Below, piece after piece: positions 22,008-29,791 of a DNA stretch of 52,847 nt; positions within the stretch are counted from its first letter, which is position 1; the number at the start of each line of letters is the position of its first letter. The translations under genes were made by a program, and so were the position numbers. The notes beneath the pieces were generated by a model. That model did no database searches. It saw nothing but the letters and a program-made list of their open reading frames with translations, and had not been told where the DNA came from. This stretch comes from Wenzhouxiangella sp. GTDB taxonomy: Bacteria > Pseudomonadota > Gammaproteobacteria > Xanthomonadales > Wenzhouxiangellaceae. The stretch spans positions 1-52,847 of the forward strand of contig RECK01000134.1 of assembly GCA_007694055.1 (NCBI GenBank), written 5' to 3'.

Positions 22008-22952
22008 ATGATCCGAGCCAGCCGAGCAGGCCTTCTCGTCACGGTTTTCCTGCTGACCGCCTCGATCGTATTGGCCGTTCAGGCCGATCCTGGCAAAGTG
22101 CAGTTTCCGGAACATATTGCCAACTGTGTGCGCTGTCACGACGCCGGTTCGGACTACCCGGTGCTGGAGATTTTTGCCACACCCCATGCAGTGCTGGCTG
22201 ACCCCCGCACCGGTGCGGCCGAGTTGGGTTGCGCGGCTTGTCACGGCCCCAGCCTGGATCATGCCCGGCTGCCGGCGCGGGCCGGTGGCTCGGAAGTCGA
22301 AGTCGCCTTTCACGGTGACAGAAAGGCCAGCACCCAGATACGCAACCAGGCCTGCCTGTCCTGCCACGCCGGTGCCGACATGATTCACTGGCACGGCAGC
22401 GCCCACGACTTCGACGGCCTGGCCTGCGTGGACTGTCACCGCGTCCACCCGCGCCAGGATCCCGCCCTGGATCCGTTCCAGCAGGTCCAGGCCTGCACCA
22501 GCTGTCACCAGGCCCAGCATGCCGAGTTTCATCGTCCCTTCGCCCACCCGGTGCGCGACGGGCAGCTGCTCTGCACCGATTGCCACAACCCCCACGGCGG
22601 TGTCGGTCCCTCCGATCTGCATGCCATGACGGTCAACGAGAGCTGCTACAGCTGCCATGCCGAGAAGCGAGGCCCGTTTCTGTGGGAACACCAACCGGTT
22701 CGCGAGGACTGTTCGCTGTGCCATCAGCCGCATGGTTCGGCGCACAGGGATCTTCTTACCCAGCGCACGCCATTCTTGTGCCAGCAATGTCATATGGGCC
22801 AGTTCCACCCCTCAACCGCACTGAGCGGAACCGGCCTGCCGGGTGATACGCGTCCATCAGGCAGCCAGTCCATGCTTGGCCGTGACTGCATGAACTGTCA
22901 TGTACAGGTGCACGGCTCGAACCATCCGGCCGGGGTGGGCCAGACGCGCTGA
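22008..22952 (+). CDS. Decaheme c-type cytochrome, MtrA/DmsE family
   Basis: The 314-residue protein has a signal peptide and exactly ten CxxCH heme-binding motifs (CVRCH, CAACH, CLSCH, CVDCH, CTSCH, CTDCH, CYSCH, CSLCH, CQQCH, CMNCH), the heme number and size of MtrA, PioA and DmsE. Such proteins form a rod of hemes inside an MtrB-type barrel and carry electrons through the outer membrane. I choose ATG at 22008, since it gives a compact signal peptide; a TTG three codons earlier is possible. The barrel gene follows 28 bases downstream. Confidence 0.95.
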   Translation: MIRASRAGLLVTVFLLTASIVLAVQADPGKVQFPEHIANCVRCHDAGSDYPVLEIFATPHAVLADPRTGAAELGCAACHGPSLDHARLPARAGGSEVEVAFHGDRKASTQIRNQACLSCHAGADMIHWHGSAHDFDGLACVDCHRVHPRQDPALDPFQQVQACTSCHQAQHAEFHRPFAHPVRDGQLLCTDCHNPHGGVGPSDLHAMTVNESCYSCHAEKRGPFLWEHQPVREDCSLCHQPHGSAHRDLLTQRTPFLCQQCHMGQFHPSTALSGTGLPGDTRPSGSQSMLGRDCMNCHVQVHGSNHPAGVGQTR

Positions 22953-22980
22953 TGGGTACGATGACCAGAGGATAGAGCCG

Positions 22981-25206
22981 ATGACGACGCAAGGTTTTCA
23001 AACGTTCACCATGGCAGGCGCCCTGCTCCTGTCCACGTCTGTTGCCGCCATAGAACGCGAGGCTTTTGATCAACTGACCAGCGCCGAGAACCACGTTGAG
23101 ATCGGTCTGGGCTGGGTCAGTGAAGACTCGGCCCGGTTTGGCCGCTACAACGCGCTCTACGACGACGGTCTGTTTCTGGTGCTGGGCCTTGACTACCTGG
23201 TTCAGCCGCGTTTTGATGATCCCGCCCCGCTACGGGTTGAAGTGACGGCGCGTGACCTGGGGCTGGGTAATCGCCACCTCCTTGTCCGCAGCGGCCGGCA
23301 GGGGCGCTTCGGTCTGGAAGCCGACTACCGCGAGCGCCGCGCCCGCAGAGGGGATGGTCTGGTCACCGTCTATGACAGCCAGAACCGGGCCAGTTTGCGC
23401 CTGCCTGAGGACTGGCAGGCCGCCCCGGGCACGGCCGGCATGAATCTTCAGCTGCCCGTCCTGCATGAGTTCAGCCTGGTGCAGCGTAGACGCCAGGGAC
23501 GGGTGGCGGCATCGGTCAACCCTGCCGAACGCTGGCAGGTCAGCGCCCAGGCTCGTCAGGAAGACCGTGATGGAACCCATTTGCTTGCCGGACTTTTCGG
23601 TAACACCGGCGGCAATCCCCGGGCGGCCTTCCTGCCTGTTCCCGTGGATTACCGGACACGCCTGGTTGATCTGAATCTCGACTACAACGATCGGCGGCGC
23701 CAGTTTCGGCTCGCTTACCATGGATCCCTGTTCACCAATAACGAGCCTGGTCTTGCCTTCGAGAACCCGTTTTCAACCATTGGTGGCTGGGCCCCGGGAT
23801 CGGGCTTTCCCGACGGACGCGGCGAGTTGGCCTTGCCACCGGACAACCAGTTCCATCAACTCAGCCTGGCCAGCGGCTGGCAGTTCAGTCCCAATCTGCG
23901 CCTGGTCGGCCAGGTTGCCTCCGGCCGCATGACCCAGAACGAAGCGTTCCTGCCCTACACCGCCAACCCGCTGCTCGCCCAATCGATTGTCCAGCCGCTG
24001 CCGGCAGACAGCCTGGACGGACGGATAGACACCACCTCGGTTCATCTGCGTCTCAGCGGGAGGCAATCGTCGCAGCTCAGCTGGAACGCCAGTTACCGCC
24101 TTGATGATCGCAACAACCGAACCGAGCTCAGGGAGTGGGTCTATATCGGCGGCGATTCGCAACTTCAGGATGCCGGCCCAGCCAGCAGCCGCCGCCGCTA
24201 CAATCTGCCCCAGGACTATCGCCACCAGCGTCTGCGCCTTGATGGACAGTGGCGGATCGACGAACGCACGCGACTGGCCAGCGCCATCCAGCGCAGCCGA
24301 ACCGAAAGAAGCCTGAGCGCCCGGGACCAGGTCGATGAAAGCTTGCTGGAGCTCAGTGTCCGCCACAGGGCCAGCCAGCGCCTGCAACTCGGCGCCCAGG
24401 CCCTGTGGGCCGATCGCGACGGTTCCGAATACGATGGCGCAGCGGGTTTCCTGGCCAGCCATGATTCCGGCTATACCGATACGCTGGCCGGCCAATGGGC
24501 CAACATCCCTTCCCTGCGCATGTATCACCTGGCCGACCGACGTCGCCAACGGCTTGCGCTTTCGGCCGGTCTGACCCCTCACGAACACTGGTCCCTGGGC
24601 CTGGAGGCAGCCCACGCCAGCGATGACTATCGCAACACCGTCATCGGACTGACCGAGAGCCAGCAGCAATCGCTGTCGGGAACCCTGACCTGGGCCCCGG
24701 CGCGCAACCTCTCGGCCCACCTGTTCTACACCTGGGAGCGACTGTCCAGCGACCAGTCCGGCTTCAGCTTTCGGGGTGGTCCCAACCGTCCGGTCGATCT
24801 GGCCAACCCGGAGCGGGCCTGGGAAGTGGATCATCGCGATCGCATCGATACCCTGGGTGCGGGTCTGGAACGCCGCCTGCTGGATGGCCGACTGCAAGTG
24901 CAACTGGACTGGGTCAAGGCCCGGGCGCGGGCCAGGCAGGACGTGAGTTCGGGTTCAGCCCTTTCGACGGCTCCACTGCCGACCGTGCGCAATGATCTCG
25001 ATTCGATCATGCTACGGGCCAGCTACCGCCTGTCTGAACCCTTGAGCCTGCACCTGCGCTACTGGTTCGAGCGTTTCAGCTCGGACGACTGGGCGCTGGA
25101 CCAGGTCGGCCCCGACCAGCTGGCCAATATCATCCTGCCCGGCGAAAGTTCACCGGACTACCGTGTCCACGTCGCGTCCGTGAGCCTGCGCTATCGCTTC
25201 GACTAG
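22981..25206 (+). CDS. MtrB/PioB-family outer-membrane beta-barrel protein
   Basis: The 741-residue protein has a signal peptide (AGALLLSTSVAA) and a long body of alternating polar and aromatic strands rich in R, Q, S and L, with an ending (VHVASVSLRYRFD) typical of barrel C-termini. Position right after a decaheme cytochrome and this architecture identify it as an MtrB/PioB-type sheath. The N-terminal CxxC pair known in Shewanella MtrB is absent. Start is ATG at 22981; the frame is open further upstream inside the decaheme gene. No gene for an extracellular MtrC-like cytochrome follows. Its end overlaps the convergent arginine deiminase gene by 4 bases. Confidence 0.88.
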   Translation: MTTQGFQTFTMAGALLLSTSVAAIEREAFDQLTSAENHVEIGLGWVSEDSARFGRYNALYDDGLFLVLGLDYLVQPRFDDPAPLRVEVTARDLGLGNRHLLVRSGRQGRFGLEADYRERRARRGDGLVTVYDSQNRASLRLPEDWQAAPGTAGMNLQLPVLHEFSLVQRRRQGRVAASVNPAERWQVSAQARQEDRDGTHLLAGLFGNTGGNPRAAFLPVPVDYRTRLVDLNLDYNDRRRQFRLAYHGSLFTNNEPGLAFENPFSTIGGWAPGSGFPDGRGELALPPDNQFHQLSLASGWQFSPNLRLVGQVASGRMTQNEAFLPYTANPLLAQSIVQPLPADSLDGRIDTTSVHLRLSGRQSSQLSWNASYRLDDRNNRTELREWVYIGGDSQLQDAGPASSRRRYNLPQDYRHQRLRLDGQWRIDERTRLASAIQRSRTERSLSARDQVDESLLELSVRHRASQRLQLGAQALWADRDGSEYDGAAGFLASHDSGYTDTLAGQWANIPSLRMYHLADRRRQRLALSAGLTPHEHWSLGLEAAHASDDYRNTVIGLTESQQQSLSGTLTWAPARNLSAHLFYTWERLSSDQSGFSFRGGPNRPVDLANPERAWEVDHRDRIDTLGAGLERRLLDGRLQVQLDWVKARARARQDVSSGSALSTAPLPTVRNDLDSIMLRASYRLSEPLSLHLRYWFERFSSDDWALDQVGPDQLANIILPGESSPDYRVHVASVSLRYRFD

Positions 25207-26459
25207 AGATCCTGAACCGAAGCACGCGCCAGCGGCATGGTCATGCACCGGCAACCACCGCCGCCGCGGGAAAGTTCGGCCCCGTCCATGGTCACCACGA
25301 CCTTGCTATCGGGCACGATCGGGCTGCGGCCGGCAATCACATCGTCAGCGGCAAGAATATCGAATCCGGCCTGGCTGAGTGCATCGACGGTGTACTGGTT
25401 GTGGCCATAGCCAATGATCTGGCCCGGTCCAAAGGCGAAGAAGTTTGCACCACTGGCCCACTGCTCGCGCTCCTGATGAAAATCGTCTTCCCCGCCGCAG
25501 TTGATCGGCTTCAGATCCAGGCCCAGGGCCGACAAGGCCTCCAGCACACCAGGGTACTCGCGGATTTCGGCGCCATCACCCTCATTACCGAAGCGACAAT
25601 GGAACGCGCGGCAGCGGCGGGCACCGGTAATCAAAGGCGGAAAGACCACGCACTTGTCCCGGTCCACCATGGTGAAGATCATGTCCAGATGGATGGTCGC
25701 GCGGGTTTTCGGGATCTCCACCACGATGAAGTTGCGCACCGGGCCCTTGCTGGTAATGGCTCGCATGATCTGATCCACACCGGAAACAGACGTTCTTTCG
25801 CTGTAGCCTATGACGACCAGATCCTTGCGAATGACCAGAAGATCACCACCCTCGATGGTCAATTCGGAATCGCGGTTGTCGGTCCCGTCGAAATAGAAGC
25901 CGGCGCTTTCAATGTCGGCGTGGTACTTGAACACAGCCTTTAGCAGCAAGGCCTCGGCAACGCGCGCCTTGTAGGCCATGGAGCCAATGATGACGCGCTG
26001 ATTCAGACACATCGTGGCATCACGGGTAAAAAAGGTGTTGGGCAACGGCGGAATGGCGTAGCGTGAAGGCGCCAGAAATTTTTCCAGGCTGATGGTCTTT
26101 TTCGGAGTGCCCTCGATCAGCCGGCGAGCCAGATCTCCTGGCGCCATCTCAACGAGCCCGGCGATCAACTCAGGGCATTCGTAGAGACTGCACAGGGCGT
26201 CAACCAGGCCTGTTTTGACTTTATCCTGGGCCAGCACATCGGCCAACAGGTCCTGCAACTCCAGGGTTCGCGCTACCCTGGACAACACACCCTTGAGCTG
26301 ACGATGCTCCTGACCGGCCAGGGCGAGGTTGAGAATATCGTCATACAACACCTCGGCGGCCGTCTGCGGGGTCATGTTTTCCATTTCCTGACCCGGGGTG
26401 TGAACGACCACTGTCTGCAGCGGGCCAATTTCCGAATTCAGGTCGATACGAATCGTCAT
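25203..26459 (-). CDS. arcA: Arginine deiminase
   Basis: ArcA hydrolyses arginine to citrulline and ammonium, the first step of the fermentative ADI pathway. The 418-residue protein starts IDLNSEIGPLQTVVVHTPGQE, has FTRDATMCLNQ, the catalytic His/Asp block IHLDMIFTMVDRDKCVVFPP, GGEDDFHQEREQW, and the nucleophilic Cys in GGGGCRCMTMPLAR at the C-terminus. No arcB, arcC or arginine/ornithine antiporter gene is adjacent, so ATP yield from this step depends on genes elsewhere. The promoter region contains a CRP-type palindrome, although closer to the divergent kinase gene. Confidence 0.95.
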   Translation of the reverse strand: MTIRIDLNSEIGPLQTVVVHTPGQEMENMTPQTAAEVLYDDILNLALAGQEHRQLKGVLSRVARTLELQDLLADVLAQDKVKTGLVDALCSLYECPELIAGLVEMAPGDLARRLIEGTPKKTISLEKFLAPSRYAIPPLPNTFFTRDATMCLNQRVIIGSMAYKARVAEALLLKAVFKYHADIESAGFYFDGTDNRDSELTIEGGDLLVIRKDLVVIGYSERTSVSGVDQIMRAITSKGPVRNFIVVEIPKTRATIHLDMIFTMVDRDKCVVFPPLITGARRCRAFHCRFGNEGDGAEIREYPGVLEALSALGLDLKPINCGGEDDFHQEREQWASGANFFAFGPGQIIGYGHNQYTVDALSQAGFDILAADDVIAGRSPIVPDSKVVVTMDGAELSRGGGGCRCMTMPLARASVQDL

Positions 26460-26593
26460 GACTGCAAATTCCTGTTTTTAAGCGCCCACGGCAGGGCCTT
26501 CAGACGGTAACATCAAGATTGCCGGGCGCAGTGTAGTAGCTTTCGCCCTCCGCGTCAGCCCCGATGCCTTTGACCGGAGATAAAGCGATTTAA

Positions 26594-26609
26594 TGTGATG
26601 CAGGTCACA
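26594..26609. promoter_or_regulatory. CRP/Clp-type binding site
   Basis: TGTGATGCAGGTCACA with flanking AA and TT matches the CRP consensus TGTGA-N6-TCACA perfectly. It lies 44 bases before the kinase start and 135 bases before the arcA start, between the two divergent genes. A possible -10 (TAGTAT, 26617-26622) toward the kinase is too close for class II activation, so the site may repress the kinase, activate arcA, or both. The related xanthomonad regulator Clp uses the same sequence. Confidence 0.75.
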
Positions 26610-26652
26610 TTTCTGATAGTATTCAACCCCGGCTACCAATTCAGGTGTTGGC

Positions 26653-27552
26653 ATGCCAAACAACAGAGAATTTGACTATCGCGCTGCCATTGGTCGCGAA
26701 TTCGGCAATTTTGTGGTCGTTCGCGAGATCGGCCGCGGCGCGATGGGTGCGGTCTTTCTTGGCTACCAGAAAACCCTGAAGCGCCAGGTTGCGATCAAAC
26801 TGTTGCCCAAGGAACTTGCCCGTACCCGATTGGCTCAACAGCAGTTTCGTGACGAAGCTGAAACCATCGCCATACTTGACCACCCGAACATCATCACGAT
26901 TTTCGAAACCGGCGAAGACGATGAGTTCTTTTTCCAGGTCATGCGCCTGGTTGACGGTCAGGACCTGGCCCACCTGCTCGATAAACTGCAAAGACACCCG
27001 GTCCCGGCCCGACGCCTGCTACCGCTGCAGCACGCCCTGCGGCTGATCACGGAAATCCTGTCCGGCCTGTCCCACGCCCACGCTGCCGGGGTCATCCACC
27101 AGGATCTCAAACCCGCCAATATCCTGATCGGCAACCAGGACGGTCGAGCCCTGATCGCAGATTTTGGCATAGCCAAGACCATGCAGCTGGAGTATGCCGC
27201 ACGCGGCATGGTCGTAGGCACACCGATTTACCTGTCTCCCGAGCAGGCAGCCGCCCGCGACACCGATCACCGTACCGACCTTTATGCCGTCGGCGTCATG
27301 CTGTTCGAACTGCTCGCCGGCCGCCTCCCGGTCAGATCCGAGGACGCCCGACAGACCGTCTTGCGCAAGGTACGGGAACCTGATTCCTTTTTTCTCAAGA
27401 AGCCAACACAGTGTCAGCGCAGGATTACGGACGACATGGAATCGGTTATTCTCAAAGCCGTCGAAAGTCGGCCGGAAAACCGTTTCCAGAACTGCGCGGA
27501 CTTCTCTGCTGCCGTTTCAGCACTCACCAATCCAGCAACCACGGGCGCATGA
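26653..27552 (+). CDS. Serine/threonine protein kinase, non-RD type
   Basis: The 299-residue protein is almost only a Hanks-type kinase domain: glycine loop EIGRGAMGAVFLG, VAIK lysine (RQVAIKLLPK), catalytic loop IHQDLKPANILI, DFG (ADFGIAKTM), and VGTPIYLSPEQA with DLYAVGVMLFELLAG. The catalytic loop has HQD rather than HRD, so it lacks the arginine that couples activity to activation-loop phosphorylation. There is no membrane segment or PASTA domain. It overlaps the next gene by 4 bases (ATGA), so that gene product is the obvious candidate partner. Confidence 0.93.
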   Translation: MPNNREFDYRAAIGREFGNFVVVREIGRGAMGAVFLGYQKTLKRQVAIKLLPKELARTRLAQQQFRDEAETIAILDHPNIITIFETGEDDEFFFQVMRLVDGQDLAHLLDKLQRHPVPARRLLPLQHALRLITEILSGLSHAHAAGVIHQDLKPANILIGNQDGRALIADFGIAKTMQLEYAARGMVVGTPIYLSPEQAAARDTDHRTDLYAVGVMLFELLAGRLPVRSEDARQTVLRKVREPDSFFLKKPTQCQRRITDDMESVILKAVESRPENRFQNCADFSAAVSALTNPATTGA

Positions 27553-29681
27553 ACATGACAGAGGGGGAAAACACCGGTCTGGATGGTCGCGACGCCGAGC
27601 TGCTTGCGCGCCAGATCAATACGGCCTTCACCATGGCCAGCGGCTACGGTACCAGCCACCCCATGTTCGACAAGGCCTGTGGATCGCTGCACGATTCACT
27701 GAGCTCGGTGCTGGAAGAGCAAACCAGCGTTTCCTTGCTGATGGATCGTGGCGCCTTGTTCATCGACAAGCACCCGGTCGGACAGCGCTTCAACCCGAGA
27801 CGGCTGATGAACCTGTTCACCCAGCTCGGAATCGAGTCGATCAGCTTCAACGGCGGAGTCAGCCCAGAGCATCTCCACCACTTGATGGTCCTGACCGCTG
27901 ACCAGTCCGAGTACCCCGATGTCGAGGCCGTCACCGCCGGTTTGAAGAGACTGGGCATCTCCACTATCCGTCTGAACTACATCGTTTTTCGCCAGGTGAC
28001 GGCCGACCAGAAAGTCGTTGGCGACGACGACTCGGACAGCCAGACACAGGTACAGCCATCAACCCCTGAGCCGACGGCAACGTCGACCAGCACAGCCATC
28101 GACAGCTTCGGTTCGATTACCTCCCTGCTTTCGCTGGACGAATTGGTCAAGGACCCTGCGCACTATGCCGAGCGACTGGAACAGCAAGGCGGTGACGACG
28201 GCAGACGCCGGCAGGTTGTGCGCCAGCTGCGCAACCTGGTAAGCCAGGTCGAAAGAGGAGAAATAAAAGCCGAGGGCATCGTGTCCTCGGAGGCGGTGCT
28301 CGGCGCAGTCAACGACCTGCGCACCAAGGTAAGACGCAACCTGGACACGCGCCGCGACGTCGACCTGATCCTGGCTGAAGAAGATCAGGTCATGGGAGAG
28401 GTCGACCAGCTGACCTACAGCACCCTGGTTTCACTGGTGCGGGAAGAGTTCCGGGGCGGCCGTTTCTCGGCCTCCCGCCTGGCCCAGATCATCAACCGCA
28501 TGCTACCCGATGCCCGCGATCTGAAGCGCCTGCTGCCGCAGCTCAAGCAAGGGCTGCTGGCCGAAGGCATGACCATGGCCGAATGGGGCAAGCTGGTCCA
28601 CGAGTTGTCCTCCGAACTGCGCGGCGAACACCTGATCCAGGCACTTGAACAGGGTGCCGACAGCGTCGGGCTGGACGTGGACGAAATCGTCGAGCAAATC
28701 AGGGAAGATCCGGCCGAGGCGGCGCGACTGATCGTGATGGCCACCGAGCTGCGCCGAAGCGGAGCGGTCGAAGAGGAGCAACTCTCAGCCGCCTTCTCCG
28801 ATTACATCGAGCGCATCAGCGACAAGCTGTCGCTGGAAATGGGGTCCGGCAAGACTCAGGTTGGCGCGCTCGACAGCCAGCTTTTGCGCGTCCGCCAGCT
28901 GCTGGTCGAACAACTCAACCGCCAGGGCCTGCCGCCAGAGCTGATCGAAAGCCTGCGCGACAGGCTGCAGGCGAAGTCGCTTCCGAATGCGCAGGAAGCA
29001 GTGCCCGAAGAGGAACCACAAGAGTCCTCGGCAGCGGCAGAGGAACAGGCAGAGGAACAGGCAGAAGAACAGTCAGAAAACCGGCAAGAGCACCCGCAGA
29101 CAGCCCGGGAAGAATTCGAAAAAGCCGGCGAAAAACAGCCACCGGCCAGGCCTTCAACGCCGCCCGCAGCCCTGCCCTCCCGGGTCCTGAATCCCACCAA
29201 CACGGCTTTCTTCCTCAATCGTGAAATAAAGAGCTCACAGCGTTACAAGACGCCGTTTTCCGTGATCAAGGTATCCATCGAGCTACTGCGCGATCGACCC
29301 GGCGAACCCCGCGCTCCTGCAGGCGAGGACTTGCAGGAACTGATGCCGCAGGTATACCGCGAATTGATCAACCAGCTGCGAGATCTGGACCTGATTGGTT
29401 CACTCGATCGCAAGCACCAGGCCGTACCACTGATGATCCTGCCCATGACGCCTGCCGATGGTGTCGGCATCGTGCTCAAGCGGCTGATCAAGCGACTGCG
29501 GCGCACACCTTTCCGGCTCGCCGGCATGCCCACGCAACTATTGTGCGCGGTCTCCAGCACATCATTTCAGCTTGAGGAAGGCGAAAGCGGAGAGGCATTC
29601 ATTCAGCGCATCGACGAAGAGCACGAAATGAGTCTGCATCAGCTTCACGGCGAGGTGATGGCTGGCCAGCACCAGGACTGA
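27549..29681 (+). CDS. Protein of unknown function coupled to the kinase; possible degenerate GGDEF-like end
   Basis: I do not recognise a full-length family for this protein of about 710 residues. It is soluble and acidic. Residues 1-150 form one globular region (QINTAFTMASGYGTSHPMFDKAC, FDKHP-like loop, LGIESISFNGGVS), followed by helical segments, and a low-complexity linker near residues 480-540 with repeated EEQA units. The last 170 residues (NTAFFLNREIKSSQRYKTPFSVIKVSIE, RDLDLIGSLDRKHQAVPLMILPMTPADGV) resemble the shape of a GGDEF domain without the GGDEF signature. The ATG at 27549 overlaps the kinase stop; ATG at 27555 is also possible. It may be the kinase's substrate or a signalling output protein. 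Confidence 0.75.
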   Translation: MNMTEGENTGLDGRDAELLARQINTAFTMASGYGTSHPMFDKACGSLHDSLSSVLEEQTSVSLLMDRGALFIDKHPVGQRFNPRRLMNLFTQLGIESISFNGGVSPEHLHHLMVLTADQSEYPDVEAVTAGLKRLGISTIRLNYIVFRQVTADQKVVGDDDSDSQTQVQPSTPEPTATSTSTAIDSFGSITSLLSLDELVKDPAHYAERLEQQGGDDGRRRQVVRQLRNLVSQVERGEIKAEGIVSSEAVLGAVNDLRTKVRRNLDTRRDVDLILAEEDQVMGEVDQLTYSTLVSLVREEFRGGRFSASRLAQIINRMLPDARDLKRLLPQLKQGLLAEGMTMAEWGKLVHELSSELRGEHLIQALEQGADSVGLDVDEIVEQIREDPAEAARLIVMATELRRSGAVEEEQLSAAFSDYIERISDKLSLEMGSGKTQVGALDSQLLRVRQLLVEQLNRQGLPPELIESLRDRLQAKSLPNAQEAVPEEEPQESSAAAEEQAEEQAEEQSENRQEHPQTAREEFEKAGEKQPPARPSTPPAALPSRVLNPTNTAFFLNREIKSSQRYKTPFSVIKVSIELLRDRPGEPRAPAGEDLQELMPQVYRELINQLRDLDLIGSLDRKHQAVPLMILPMTPADGVGIVLKRLIKRLRRTPFRLAGMPTQLLCAVSSTSFQLEEGESGEAFIQRIDEEHEMSLHQLHGEVMAGQHQD
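29038..29073 (+). repeat. Short in-frame tandem repeat (EEQA units)
   Basis: A 12-base unit close to GCAGAGGAACAG is repeated about three times, encoding EEQA-EEQA-EEQS in the acidic linker of the unknown protein. It is an in-frame repeat, so copy number could change without breaking the gene. Confidence 0.8.
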
Positions 29682-29731
29682 GGCTCGGCCCAGGCGTTCT
29701 GCTGCCGGCAAGGTCCGCCAGGCAAACGGAT

Positions 29732-29745
29732 TGACAGCGCTATCA
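29732..29745. promoter_or_regulatory. LacI-family operator before transporter 1
   Basis: TGACAGCGCTATCA matches 13 of 14 positions of the palindrome TGACAGCGCTGTCA that recurs in this locus. It overlaps a TTGACA (29731-29736) that could be a -35 element, and lies 46 bases before the ATG of the first GPH transporter gene. Confidence 0.8.
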
Positions 29746-29791
29746 TTTTGCCTCAAGCTTGGTCGGAATCCGGAACCCGGCCTTACCTGTC

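Noticed and set aside
26594-26609. The arcA-kinase palindrome as an FNR/Anr site, as expected for anaerobic arcA control
   Set aside because: The half-sites are TGTGA/TCACA with 6-base spacing, not TTGAT/ATCAA with 4-base spacing.
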